Counted from the first letter of the stretch, positions 7,635-16,152 are shown. The stretch is 64,000 nucleotides of DNA from Gemmatimonadetes bacterium 13_1_40CM_69_22 (GCA_001917665.1 MNEL01000057.1:1-64000); one strand, 5' to 3'. Numbers and translations are program-made. Notes: generated by a model not told the origin, from the sequence alone.

Positions 7635-8680
7635 ACGCCGTCCGGGATCGCGACCCTGCAGCCGCGCTGGGCGGCCTGGTAGGCGTGCTCGACCACCGTC
7701 GCCACGCGTCGGATGTCGTCGAGGTAGGGGACGGCGGCGCGGGTCGGATCGCCCCGGTCGAGCGATGCGACGAACGACTCGAAGAGGCCTGCGAACCAGC
7801 GATGGTACGCCGTCTTGTCGAGCTCGGCGGAGCAGTCGTACCGCTCGAGCGTGCCGTCGCGCTCGAGCCGCAGCTCACCGCCCACCCACTCGATCGCGCC
7901 GCGCTCTCCCACGAACCGGATGCGGTTCTCGCGACGGCGCGCGGCCCACGTGAAGAACATCGTCACCAGCCGCTCGGGGTATTCGAACTGCAGCGACGCC
8001 GTGTCCTCGACCTCGTAGGTGCGATGCCGCAGTCGCCCGGTCCACGCGGCCACGGCGGCGGGGACCCCCGCGACGTCGAGCAGCTGGTACACGAGATGCG
8101 TCCCGTGGTCGAGCAATACGCCGCCCCGGCCCGCCGCACTCGTCCCGCGCCACGGCGTACCCCCAGCGTCACGCCCCGGATCGGCCGTGAGCCGGTAGAC
8201 CGCGAGCTCCGCGAGGTGCCAGCGTCCGATCGCGCCCTCGCGCAGCCACTCCTTCACCCGAAGCCACACCGGATTGAAGCGGTACTGATGACACGGCATC
8301 ACGATCCGGTCGCGGACCCGGGCCGCCGCGGCGATGCGGTCCGCTTCGGCGCGCGTGAGCGCCACGGGCTTCTCGCACACGACGTGGTAGCCCCGCTCGA
8401 GGCCCCACAGGATGAGGTCGAGGTGCGAGGCCGTCGGCGTGCAGATGTCGATGAAGTCGACCGGTCCGAGGGCGGCGAGCTGCTCGCGTCCCGACAGCAG
8501 CGGGATGCCGTCGACGGGCGGCGCGTCCGCGGCGCTGTCCACGACGGCGACGATCTCGACCCGCTCGCGCAGGCCCGCCGCGGTCAGCAGCGCGGGGAGG
8601 TGGGACTGCCGCGCGGTGCCGCCCGCCCCGATGACGGCGCCGCGGTACCGCCGCGCGTCAGGTGATCCGGGCGTAGCCAT
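7631..8680 (-). CDS. Gfo/Idh/MocA-family NAD(P)-dependent oxidoreductase
   Basis: 349 residues. The N-terminal Rossmann fold has VIGAGGTARQSHLPALL, and the family E-K-P motif occurs in VVCEKPVALTRAEADRI. The catalytic-region histidine lies in DHGTHLVYQLLD. These enzymes oxidise a ring hydroxyl of sugars or cyclitols (for example myo-inositol to scyllo-inosose) or catalyse related dehydrogenations. The ATG start lies inside the 3' end of the upstream CDP-alcohol phosphotransferase gene (23-base overlap). Together with the class III aminotransferase two genes upstream, it could make a keto then amino cyclitol or sugar (inference). Confidence 0.8.
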   Translation of the reverse strand: MATPGSPDARRYRGAVIGAGGTARQSHLPALLTAAGLRERVEIVAVVDSAADAPPVDGIPLLSGREQLAALGPVDFIDICTPTASHLDLILWGLERGYHVVCEKPVALTRAEADRIAAAARVRDRIVMPCHQYRFNPVWLRVKEWLREGAIGRWHLAELAVYRLTADPGRDAGGTPWRGTSAAGRGGVLLDHGTHLVYQLLDVAGVPAAVAAWTGRLRHRTYEVEDTASLQFEYPERLVTMFFTWAARRRENRIRFVGERGAIEWVGGELRLERDGTLERYDCSAELDKTAYHRWFAGLFESFVASLDRGDPTRAAVPYLDDIRRVATVVEHAYQAAQRGCRVAIPDGV

Positions 8681-9569
8681 TGCGCTGGTGCTCGAGGGCG
8701 TCGGCGAGCGAGGCGGCGTTCCATTCGTGCATCAGGAGCAGCACCACCAGGAGCAGGCTCATGGGCACCGCCTCGGCCCAGAGGAACGCCGAGATGTGGC
8801 CCGCGACGGCCGCTGCGCCGAGCAGCACGAAGCGGATATTCTGGCCCAACCAGCTGCACAGCGGCAGCAGCACCTCCTGGCGCTCGCGGTACTCCACCCG
8901 GAACGCCTCAGGCACGCCCGCCCGCCGCAGCAGCCGGATCAGCTTGACCGAGCGCGGAAACAGCTGCGCCTGCCGCACCACGTAGTCCCGGTACACCCGC
9001 GCCCCGAAGCGCTCCAGCACCGTGCCGCCGGGTCGAGCCTCCAGGTCCTCGGGGAGGTCGAGCTCGCCGGCGGCCCCCGCGCCGATATGAAGAAACGCGT
9101 TCCGGATGAAATCCACCGCGGCGCTCTGGTACGTGTGGGCGAGCCCGGCGCATGCGACCAGCAACGCGGCGCCGGGCCACCACACGCCGCCGTGGGCCAG
9201 TCGGTACATCAGGTGGAAGTACAGATTGACGAACCGCAGGTTGTCGCTGATGCCGTCGAGCGCGCGCCCAAACCGGGTCGAGGTGCCCCGCAGCCGGGCG
9301 AGCTGGCCGTCCGCCGAATCGAAGACGTCCGACACGACGAACAGCAGGAACCCGATGACGTCAATCCAGCGGTCCTGGTACACGAAGAGATGGCCCGCGA
9401 CCAGGCCGATGAGCAGCGACCACAGCGTGACCTGGTCAGGTGAGATCCCGGTCGGGTAGAGCGCCCGCGCGATCCGGATCCCGACGGGCCGGAAGAAGCG
9501 CAGGTCGAGCCACTCCTCGACGGCGTGGCCCTTATCCGACAAGTCGTTCCGCGGCTTCACCGAGCACAT
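8658..9569 (-). CDS. CDP-alcohol phosphatidyltransferase family protein, second copy
   Basis: 303 residues. The signature is intact as DSADGQLAR, then eight residues, then GRALDGISD, matching D-x2-D-G-x2-A-R-x8-G-x3-D-x3-D. An unusual soluble insertion of roughly 70 residues (rich in E, R and P, around LDLPEDLEARPGG) separates the catalytic helices from the C-terminal membrane pair. The ATG at 9569 overlaps the aminotransferase gene by 38 bases. This copy is longer than the one at 5592, so the two probably handle different alcohols; that is inference. Confidence 0.83.
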   Translation of the reverse strand: MCSVKPRNDLSDKGHAVEEWLDLRFFRPVGIRIARALYPTGISPDQVTLWSLLIGLVAGHLFVYQDRWIDVIGFLLFVVSDVFDSADGQLARLRGTSTRFGRALDGISDNLRFVNLYFHLMYRLAHGGVWWPGAALLVACAGLAHTYQSAAVDFIRNAFLHIGAGAAGELDLPEDLEARPGGTVLERFGARVYRDYVVRQAQLFPRSVKLIRLLRRAGVPEAFRVEYRERQEVLLPLCSWLGQNIRFVLLGAAAVAGHISAFLWAEAVPMSLLLVVLLLMHEWNAASLADALEHQRNGYARIT

Positions 9570-10866
9570 CCTTCATGGTGGCGAGGGCGCCCATCGCCTG
9601 GTCCTCCTCGATGACGAGCGGCGGGTTGATGCGCACCTCGGGATTGTAGATCATCGCCAGCACGCCGCGCGACAACAGCGTGTCGAAGATCCACCGGGTC
9701 GTCTGCTTGTCGAGCAACGTGCGCGTGCCCGGCACCACGAGGTCCAGGCCGATCAGCAAGCCGCGGCCGCGCACATCCGAGACGATCGGTACCTCCGACT
9801 CCCAGCGCCGCATCTCGGCCAGCATCTTCGCTCCCAGCCGGCGGGAATGCTCGACCAGGTCCTCCTCGAGAATCGTCTCGATCGTGACCCGCGCGGCCGC
9901 GGCCGCAAGCGGATTCCCGCCGTAACTCGACGAGCTGCCGCTCGGATTGGCGAACGGCTTGGCGAACGCGACCTCCTCGCGCGCGATGAGCCCGCTCATC
10001 GGGAAGCCGCCGCCGAACCCCTTTCCCACGGTGATTACGTCGGGGATCACGCTCTCGTGCTCGATGGCGAACATCTTTCCGGTGCGCCCGAACCCGGTGA
10101 TCATCTCGTCGCAGATCAGCAGCGCACCGAGCTCGTCGGCGAGACGGCGGAGCACCTGGAGATAGCCCGGCGGCGGGACGACGTTGCCCGCGGTCCCTTG
10201 GATCGGCTCGACGATGATCGCCGCCACGTCCTTGCTCGTCTCGAGCTCCACCTTCTTCTTGAGGAACTCCACGCAGTGCCACTGGCACGACGGGAACGTC
10301 TTGTCGAACGCGCAGCGCGCGCACGCGGCATACGGCGAGAGATAGGCGCCCGGCATGAGGGGGCCGAGCGCGTGCTTGAAGCTCGCGCCGAGCACGGGGA
10401 GCACGCCGCCCGTCTTGCCGTGAAAACCGCCCCAAAACCCGAGCACTTCGGTGTGCCCGGTGCGCGACTTCGCGAGCCGCAGCGCCGCCTCGACGGCTTC
10501 GGCCCCGCTCGAATAGAACTGCGTCCGGTTCAAGTCTCCGGGCGCGAGCTCCGCGAGCAACTTGACGAGCGCCGCACGGTGCTCGGTGGTGAAGCTGCCG
10601 ACGTGAATCCGCGCGATCTGGCGCTGCAGCGCCGCCACGTACCGGGGATGCGCGTATCCGAGACTCGCCACCCCCACGCCCGCGAGGAGGTCGATGTAGC
10701 TGTTGCCGTCCACGTCGTACAGGACGGCGCCCTCGCCGCGCTCGATCGCGAGCTGGCTGAACAACGCCACGCTCTGCGTCCCGGGAGCGAGGGAGAGCGC
10801 CTCGAGGTCGAACAGCGTCTTTGACCTGGGCCCGGGGATCTGGGTCTTGCGCAGGGTATGCGTCAC
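9532..10866 (-). CDS. Class III PLP-dependent aminotransferase
   Basis: 444 residues from a GTG at 10866 in a GTGA overlap. Family features visible: SSGAEAVEAALRLAK (cofactor phosphate loop), FHGKTGG, the catalytic Asp region CDEMITGFGRTGK and the Schiff-base lysine in TVGKGFGGGFPMSG. The length is normal for GABA/ornithine/acetylornithine-type aminotransferases. A cysteine-rich patch (CARCAFDKTFPSCQWHC, near residue 180) is not standard and might bind a metal. In this operon the acceptor may be the ketone produced by the Gfo/Idh/MocA enzyme. A function on 4-aminobutyrate or putrescine cannot be excluded. Confidence 0.82.
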   Translation of the reverse strand: MTHTLRKTQIPGPRSKTLFDLEALSLAPGTQSVALFSQLAIERGEGAVLYDVDGNSYIDLLAGVGVASLGYAHPRYVAALQRQIARIHVGSFTTEHRAALVKLLAELAPGDLNRTQFYSSGAEAVEAALRLAKSRTGHTEVLGFWGGFHGKTGGVLPVLGASFKHALGPLMPGAYLSPYAACARCAFDKTFPSCQWHCVEFLKKKVELETSKDVAAIIVEPIQGTAGNVVPPPGYLQVLRRLADELGALLICDEMITGFGRTGKMFAIEHESVIPDVITVGKGFGGGFPMSGLIAREEVAFAKPFANPSGSSSSYGGNPLAAAAARVTIETILEEDLVEHSRRLGAKMLAEMRRWESEVPIVSDVRGRGLLIGLDLVVPGTRTLLDKQTTRWIFDTLLSRGVLAMIYNPEVRINPPLVIEEDQAMGALATMKDVLGEAAERLVG

Positions 10867-11705
10867 GCGTGTTTCCGGTGTGCGAAGCGACCAGTGATGT
10901 AGTCGGCGATGGCCCGCGCCGCCTCCTCGCGGAACGGCGCGAAGCTCGGCCAGTCGTTGATGTCGATGAGCACGGGACGATCGGGCTCGGGAAACGCCAC
11001 GTCGCCCCCGAACACCTCGAGCCCGAGGATCGCCGCCGCCTCGAACGCCAGCGCCTTGAGCCGGCTCTCGTCCACCTCCGGCCGCTCGCCGGCGCATCCG
11101 GCATCCGAGCCGTACCAGCGGAAGAACCGCCCGTCCGTCACACCGTAGAACTTCACGATCGGACCGGGCACGTGCTCCTGCAGCGCGACCCAGGGGATGC
11201 CGCGGGCCGTGAACGCCCGGAGCGCTGCCGCGACCCGCTCGCGCGGCGTCGCGACCACGTCCTCCGGCCGCTCGGCGTGGACGTCCCCTCGCTTGATCCA
11301 CACGTCATGATGGTCGGGACACAGGGCATCGAGCTGCTCCAGCGGCAACGCCGCGGAGCTGGCAAGGATGAGGGTACGGGGAAACGCCAGCGTGCTCTCG
11401 CCGAGGCGCTTTACCAGACGGTGGCGGTGGCAGTTGAGCGCGCTCGACGGCCGGTTCACGACCACGGCGCCATCGCACTCCAGCGGCATGAGCTGCTCCG
11501 CCGCGAGCGACCCCTGACACATGTTCAGGTACAGCTCCGCCACCGGGAGCCGCCCCTGCTCGACTTCGCGCTCGCTCGTCTTGACGGCGTCCCACCCCTT
11601 CGTCTCGAGCGCGGTGACCGTCGCGTCCAGCACGGCGGTATCGTTCACCCGATGCTGCATCGGCGAATACGACGGGCTGCGGTAAATCGCGACCAGTTGC
11701 GCCAA
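10863..11705 (-). CDS. ATP-grasp-like ligase
   Basis: 280 residues, starting from a TTG at 11705 (GGGGAG lies about 10 bases upstream); no ATG or GTG fits better. ATP-grasp features: an ATP-binding lysine region VWIKRGDVHAERP, an acidic/lysine pair in ALQEHVPGPIVKFYGV, and the metal-binding D-x-N of VLIDINDWPSFAPFR. Enzymes of this fold join a carboxylate to an amine via an acyl phosphate. It is followed by the aminotransferase through a GTGA overlap, so the new amine could be its substrate (inference). The N-terminal domain has no motif I recognise. Confidence 0.68.
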   Translation of the reverse strand: MAQLVAIYRSPSYSPMQHRVNDTAVLDATVTALETKGWDAVKTSEREVEQGRLPVAELYLNMCQGSLAAEQLMPLECDGAVVVNRPSSALNCHRHRLVKRLGESTLAFPRTLILASSAALPLEQLDALCPDHHDVWIKRGDVHAERPEDVVATPRERVAAALRAFTARGIPWVALQEHVPGPIVKFYGVTDGRFFRWYGSDAGCAGERPEVDESRLKALAFEAAAILGLEVFGGDVAFPEPDRPVLIDINDWPSFAPFREEAARAIADYITGRFAHRKHA

Positions 11706-11732
11706 GGCGGTCTCGCTCCCCGGGGTCCGGAC

Positions 11733-12443
11733 TCAGGCCTCGCGCGCGGCCAGCCACGCGTTGGCAGTTTGCAGATCTGATGGACGATCGATATCGATGA
11801 TGCGCGGCACCTCCACCGTCCCCAACCGCCCTCCCTCCGCCACCACCGCCTTAAGGAACCGGCGCATCTTGTGCACGCCGCCGCCGACAGCGTCGGCGGC
11901 CGCGCGGCGGACGCCGGCGCTCAGGCCGTACACGCCGCCCGTGACGCAGGGCGGGTGGATCGGGTCGTCGCTCACGGCCAGGACGAAGCCGCCCTCCCCC
12001 CTTCTCACGTACACAGGAGACTCGTCATCAACGTACGGCGTCACAGCGAGCGCCATGTCGGCGCCCTCCGCCAAATGCCGCTCCGTCCCCCGGTAGACCG
12101 CCTCCCAGTCCTCCCATCGCATCACCGTGTCGACCATGGTGCAAAAGACGGGGCCGGGCGGCACGGCGCGGAGCCCCTCGACCAGCGTGTGCAGCGACGA
12201 GGGGGTGCGGCACTCGATCACTGTAAGGGGCCGCGCAAACCGCGTTCCGTCAAGCAGGCGCCGCACGACCGGGAAATCTGCCCGCACCGCACAGGCGAGA
12301 CTGGTGCACCCGAGGGCCGCGAAGGTCTCGAGCAGGCGCAGGATCTGCGGCTGGCCCGCTACCTCCACCAGCGGCTTGGGGAGCGAAATCCCAGCAGTCG
12401 CGAGCCGCGAGCCTTCCCCACCGGCGAGAATCAGGCCGTGCAC
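11733..12443 (-). CDS. Sugar/cyclitol-phosphate nucleotidyltransferase
   Basis: 236 residues from a GTG at 12443 placed directly before the family motif: GLILAGGEGSRLATAG, then LPKPLVEVAGQP, the classical L-x-G-G-x-G-x-R ... K-P-L nucleotide-binding signature. A metal-ligand VD appears in TMVDTVMRWED. These enzymes join NTP and a sugar-1-phosphate, choline phosphate or inositol phosphate. With two CDP-alcohol phosphotransferases downstream in the same operon, CTP use to make a CDP-alcohol is the natural inference. One base separates it from the HAD phosphatase upstream. Confidence 0.8.
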   Translation of the reverse strand: MHGLILAGGEGSRLATAGISLPKPLVEVAGQPQILRLLETFAALGCTSLACAVRADFPVVRRLLDGTRFARPLTVIECRTPSSLHTLVEGLRAVPPGPVFCTMVDTVMRWEDWEAVYRGTERHLAEGADMALAVTPYVDDESPVYVRRGEGGFVLAVSDDPIHPPCVTGGVYGLSAGVRRAAADAVGGGVHKMRRFLKAVVAEGGRLGTVEVPRIIDIDRPSDLQTANAWLAAREA

Positions 12444-12444
12444 C

Positions 12445-13125
12445 CTAGGCGAGGATCCTTTCGATCTCGGGGAGGCGCGTGATGCGCGCCGTGGGACCGG
12501 GCCCCGCCGGTTGCGCCCGGTCCGACGGGGCAAGCCAGCACGTGCTCATGCCGAGCCCGGCGGCCGCGGTGATGTCCACCTCGAAGTTGTCGCCCACCAT
12601 CCAGGCGCGGTCCGCCGGCGCCCCCCCCAGCGCGGCCAGCGTCTCGCGGAAGATCCGGGGATCGGGCTTCGCCACGCCCAGCACGCCGGAGTCGCTGACG
12701 GCCGCGAACAACTGCGCGAGGCCCAACTCCTCCAAGCACAACGCCAAGTTCCCGGTGAAATTTGAGACGATACCGAGCGGGTAGCGACGCGCGACGCGCT
12801 CGAGCACCGGCCGATTGCGTTCCACTGCCGCGCATGCCTGACTGTGGAACGTCTCCGCCATCCGCCTCGCGTGCACGGCGTCGCGGTCGGGGACCAGCTC
12901 GAAGAGCAGCCGCACCTGCGTCTCGACCATCTTTCGGAACCCGAAGCCGCGGATCCCCGGCGCCTGCGCCAGCGCCTGATCGGACCGCTTGTACAGCAGC
13001 TCGAACGCCGCATAGTCCAGCGCGCCGCCCGCCGCCCGGTACGCCGCGTGGAAGCGCGGGCTCCAGTGCACCCCGTCGGCATCGAGCGTCCCGCCGAAGT
13101 CGAACAGAACGACCTCGGGGGTCAG
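12445..13125 (-). CDS. HAD-family phosphatase, probably initiated at a CTG codon
   Basis: 226 residues if translation starts at CTG 13125. HAD motifs I-IV are all visible: VVLFDFGGTLDADG, IVSNFTGN, KPDPRIFRE and WMVGDNFEVDI. No ATG, GTG or TTG lies near the point where the fold must begin, but CTG overlaps the upstream TGA as CTGA, the same geometry as the GTGA/ATGA junctions throughout this operon. The family dephosphorylates small phosphate esters. Next to the nucleotidyltransferase it may remove or prevent a phosphate in head-group synthesis; the substrate is unknown. Confidence 0.72.
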   Translation of the reverse strand: MTPEVVLFDFGGTLDADGVHWSPRFHAAYRAAGGALDYAAFELLYKRSDQALAQAPGIRGFGFRKMVETQVRLLFELVPDRDAVHARRMAETFHSQACAAVERNRPVLERVARRYPLGIVSNFTGNLALCLEELGLAQLFAAVSDSGVLGVAKPDPRIFRETLAALGGAPADRAWMVGDNFEVDITAAAGLGMSTCWLAPSDRAQPAGPGPTARITRLPEIERILA

Positions 13126-14228
13126 GGGGTGGGTTTCTCGCGGTGCGTGTGCGCTGCGCCGTGCTGGTGCGCGCCCACGCTCATCGGCATCGGCATGCGC
13201 ATCGGCATCTCGTGCCCTCCACCGAGGCGCATGTAATGCCGGTAGTCCTGCTGATAGAGCGAGTCCGTCCGATCCGCCGCCGGCCACTCGACGCCGCGGT
13301 CGGGCACAAACAGGCCACCCACGACCCCCATCCCGCCATCCGGAATCGATTGGGCGGTCGGATTATCGTAGTAGACGCTGACCCGGTACGTGTGGTCCGG
13401 GGCGATATGGACGCCGAGCCCGGTCCAACCGTACAGCCGACTCACCGGGACGGACGCGATGTGGCCGGCCGCGTCGCCGACCGGCGCCGCATGGTAGATC
13501 ACCTCGCCCGTCGTAGCATCGACGAACTCGATCAGGCGTCCATAGTCGTGCATGTGGCCGCCTAGGCCGACGACCTTCCCCGGGACCGCCGGACGCCCCT
13601 CGTACGTGCGCGACGAGCGCCCCGGCGGGAGGGTGAAGGACTTGTCTCCCACCGGGAAGGCGACGTCCATCTGCCACGGGGACGCCCGGAACAGCGGCCA
13701 CGGCCGCCCGGCAGGCGTGAAGTCCATCACGAGCCGCACCCGCGCCTGGTGGTAGGTGGCGGGCGTCAAGTTCTCGACCATCGCGCTGGCGACGACGTGC
13801 TCGCCCCGCTTGAGCGGCAACCCGAAGAGGAGCCCCGGCAGCCGGACCGGGCCCGTCTCGCGCCCGGCCGCGAGCAGGCGGCGCGAGATCGGGAGAAACA
13901 GCTCGCGGTGGTCCGGGTCGATCAAATTGAAATGATGGATCAGCTCGTCGGGGAGCTCGCGACCTGCGCTGTCCACCACCGCGACGCGAAAGCCGTGGAT
14001 GGAGCCGTCGGCCGGAATCTCGAGCGTCGCGACGGGCGGCTGCGCGAGCTGGTGGTGCGGCGTGTTGCCGGGCAGGTCGAGCGGCGCGAGGTCGATGACG
14101 AGTGCGCCGCGCCCCAGGTCGGTGAAAATCCGAGCGCCGGCGGCGTCGCCCGGCAGCCCGGGATGGCGCCCGTCCCCGGGATCGAGCGCGAGGAGCAGGG
14201 CGAGCGGCAGCGAGCGATGACGCATCAT
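13122..14228 (-). CDS. Secreted protein with a copper type II monooxygenase-like motif and a His/Met-rich tail
   Basis: 368 residues from the ATG at 14228 (a second ATG follows at 14225), with a short hydrophobic N-terminus RSLPLALLLALD. A motif GGHMHDYGRLIEF resembles the H-x-H-x2-G-x-x-I segment of the peptidylglycine monooxygenase-like copper fold, and the flanking strands are beta-rich. The last 35 residues are extraordinary: repeated MPM units followed by HQH and HTH, a typical soft-metal (Cu) binding tail. No enzyme family could be assigned with certainty. It lies between an alpha/beta hydrolase and the HAD gene; whether it belongs functionally to the lipid operon is unclear. Confidence 0.6.
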   Translation of the reverse strand: MMRHRSLPLALLLALDPGDGRHPGLPGDAAGARIFTDLGRGALVIDLAPLDLPGNTPHHQLAQPPVATLEIPADGSIHGFRVAVVDSAGRELPDELIHHFNLIDPDHRELFLPISRRLLAAGRETGPVRLPGLLFGLPLKRGEHVVASAMVENLTPATYHQARVRLVMDFTPAGRPWPLFRASPWQMDVAFPVGDKSFTLPPGRSSRTYEGRPAVPGKVVGLGGHMHDYGRLIEFVDATTGEVIYHAAPVGDAAGHIASVPVSRLYGWTGLGVHIAPDHTYRVSVYYDNPTAQSIPDGGMGVVGGLFVPDRGVEWPAADRTDSLYQQDYRHYMRLGGGHEMPMRMPMPMSVGAHQHGAAHTHREKPTP

Positions 14229-14266
14229 GGCGGGGAATTGTAATAGCGGCCGCCGACCCGAGGCAA

Positions 14267-14285
14267 CGGACCCTCCTCCGGTCCG
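14267..14285 (-). terminator. Short hairpin between genes
   Basis: CGGACC at 14267-14272 and GGTCCG at 14280-14285 form a 6-bp stem with a 7-base loop just after the stop of the alpha/beta hydrolase gene. No T-run follows, so it is a weak or processing-type structure at best. Confidence 0.25.
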
Positions 14286-14286
14286 C

Positions 14287-15183
14287 TCAAGGAGCCGCGG
14301 GGCGAGCGAGCGGGGCGCCGTCGCCCGAGGGGAGCCGCTGCACGGCCGCCACCACCGCGGCCGGTTGCTCCTCATAGATGAAGTGGCCCGCGCCGGGCAC
14401 GGTGTCCACGGCGAACGAGCGGAGCAGACCGGCGAGCGTGGCCACCTCCGCCGGGCTCACGCCGGACCCGCGCCCTACGGTGCCCACGACGAGGCGCACC
14501 GGGCAGCGGATCTCCCCGAGGTGCGGCGCGAGCCGCTCGCCCTCGCGCGCCTGGGCCATCGCCAGATAGGCCTTGAGCGTCCCATCGAGGTCGCGCGCGG
14601 CCCCGGCCGTGTAGCCGTCGACGACCTGCTCGGTCACCCACGTCGTATCGCCCGATGCGGCGATCAGGCCGTGCCGGACCTTGGCTCGGACCAATCGCTC
14701 GCCGCCGAACAGCTTGATCCACGGCGCGAGCTGGATCGCCCGGCGGAAGCCGCGGGTCGTAGCGGCCTCGGCGGGGCCGCCGTCGAGCGACACGATGCCC
14801 CGAACCAGATCGGGCCGCCGATACGCGAGCCGGTAGGCGATCGCTGCGCCGACCGAATGCGCGACGACGATCGCGTCGCGCACGCCCAGACGGTCGAGCG
14901 CGGCGGCCACTCGATCGGCCTGGGCGGTGAGCGAATAGTCGGCGTGCTCGGGCCGGGCCGAGGTGCCGATGCCGAGCGGCTCGATCACGATCGTGCGGTA
15001 CCCCGCCTCGACGAGCCTCGGCAGCACGCTGCGGTAGCCGAACGCCGATCCGAACAACCCCGGAATGAGCACGACCGGGTCGCCCGCTCCGCCGACCGTG
15101 ACCCATACCGACTCGGCCGGCGCGAGGGCGATTGCGAATGCGCGCGACGTGTCCGCGAGCAGCAGCGCGGCGAGGAGCCACAT
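14287..15183 (-). CDS. Exported alpha/beta-hydrolase
   Basis: 298 residues with an N-terminal signal-like segment (MWLLAALLLADTSRAFA). Alpha/beta-hydrolase landmarks: the oxyanion-hole region VVLIPGLFGSAFGY, the nucleophile elbow VVAHSVGAA (consensus G/A-H-S-x-G) and the catalytic histidine in VPGAGHFIYEE. The usual acid after strand 6 or 7 is not obvious; VVGTVGRG has no Asp there, so the acid may be elsewhere. Likely an esterase or lipase acting outside the cytoplasm. It starts 3 bases after the stop of the upstream membrane-protein gene. Confidence 0.78.
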   Translation of the reverse strand: MWLLAALLLADTSRAFAIALAPAESVWVTVGGAGDPVVLIPGLFGSAFGYRSVLPRLVEAGYRTIVIEPLGIGTSARPEHADYSLTAQADRVAAALDRLGVRDAIVVAHSVGAAIAYRLAYRRPDLVRGIVSLDGGPAEAATTRGFRRAIQLAPWIKLFGGERLVRAKVRHGLIAASGDTTWVTEQVVDGYTAGAARDLDGTLKAYLAMAQAREGERLAPHLGEIRCPVRLVVGTVGRGSGVSPAEVATLAGLLRSFAVDTVPGAGHFIYEEQPAAVVAAVQRLPSGDGAPLARPAAP

Positions 15184-15186
15184 CGG

Positions 15187-15696
15187 TCACTCCGCGGGAA
15201 GAAGACGACGCACGACGGTGAGCCCGACGAGCGCGACGGTGCCGACGAGCAGGACCCAAGTCGGCATGTGCACCAACACGCCGAATCCCGCGATCAACAA
15301 CAGGCGCGGGAAGCGTCCGAACGCAACGGCTGCGAGGAACTTGGAGAGTGGGTAGCGCGAGAGCGGCGCGAGAATCCTGACGGCGGAGTCAGGGATCGGC
15401 GAGAAAATCACGATCGCCGTCGTCCAAAAGGGCGCGCGCGAGAAGGCGTCGATACTCCACCGCACGGCTTTCCCGGCCTTCCACGCCGAGAGCTTCGGCT
15501 GCTCGGCCACCCAGTCGATCAGCCGGTAGTTGACCGCCTCGGCAAGCGACGCGGCCGCCGTCCCGACGAGCGCCAGCACCCACCCCGGGTAGAAGCGGGC
15601 GTAGTAGAGGAGGGTCGCTTCGAACGCGGTCGGCAGCAGCGGCGAGAGCGGGCCGTGCACGAACAGCGCGAGCAGAAAGAAGGCCACGAGCTTCAC
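15187..15696 (-). CDS. Small multi-pass membrane protein (VTT/DedA-like)
   Basis: 169 residues from a GTG at 15696, in a GTGA overlap with the upstream gene. About five hydrophobic segments are separated by a basic loop (QPKLSAWKAGKAVRW). The segment IFSPIPDSAVRILAPLSRYP with an interior proline pair recalls re-entrant helices of VTT/DedA-type proteins, some of which act as lipid scramblases. Similarity is by pattern only; a lipid-transport role would fit the operon. Confidence 0.55.
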   Translation of the reverse strand: MKLVAFFLLALFVHGPLSPLLPTAFEATLLYYARFYPGWVLALVGTAAASLAEAVNYRLIDWVAEQPKLSAWKAGKAVRWSIDAFSRAPFWTTAIVIFSPIPDSAVRILAPLSRYPLSKFLAAVAFGRFPRLLLIAGFGVLVHMPTWVLLVGTVALVGLTVVRRLLPAE

Positions 15697-16151
15697 GCGA
15701 GCAGTTCCGCGTAGCGCCACACCACGACCGCGAACACCGCGCCTTCGAGGATCCATGCCCACGGCTGCCGGTAGTAGCCCGCATACATCGAGTGGCCCCA
15801 GTAGCCGGTGTTCCTCCACAGGTCGAGGGAAAAGCGCCGCTCGCTGAACGGCAGCAGGAGCGGGATGCCCGTATCGGTCGGCAGATCGGCCACGACGTGC
15901 AGCACGATGCTCCCGAGCGCGAGCACGCCGAGCCACGGACCGAACACGCCGGCGGCCAGCGCGCCGACCGCTGCGCAGAACGGCAGGCTGTGACTCCAGG
16001 TGCCGTGGAACTCCGGCCGAGCCCACCCGGCCCGGATTAAAAGCGAGTCCGCGTTAGGGAGGAACTGCGCGGCGGTGACCACGGCGAAGGTCTCTGGCCG
16101 CGGATCGATCGAGGCGATCGCCAGGGCGATGCCCAGGTGGCCGAACTGCAT
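15693..16151 (-). CDS. DUF457/YdjM-family membrane-bound putative metal-dependent hydrolase
   Basis: 152 residues, four hydrophobic segments. Conserved polar pattern of the YdjM family: an N-terminal MQFGHLGIALA, FHGTWSHSLPF, and HVVADLPTDTGIPLLLPFS with clustered His and Asp. ATG at 16151 has GGAGA six bases upstream, which fixes the start. It is the first gene of the minus-strand lipid operon. The family's substrate is not established. Confidence 0.75.
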   Translation of the reverse strand: MQFGHLGIALAIASIDPRPETFAVVTAAQFLPNADSLLIRAGWARPEFHGTWSHSLPFCAAVGALAAGVFGPWLGVLALGSIVLHVVADLPTDTGIPLLLPFSERRFSLDLWRNTGYWGHSMYAGYYRQPWAWILEGAVFAVVVWRYAELLA

Positions 16152-16152
16152 G

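Noticed and set aside
9532-12443. Phosphonolipid head-group pathway (PntC-like: nucleotidyltransferase plus aminotransferase)
   Set aside because: No phosphoenolpyruvate mutase or phosphonopyruvate decarboxylase gene is in the window and the aminotransferase is class III rather than the type fused in PntC; kept only as a distant possibility.
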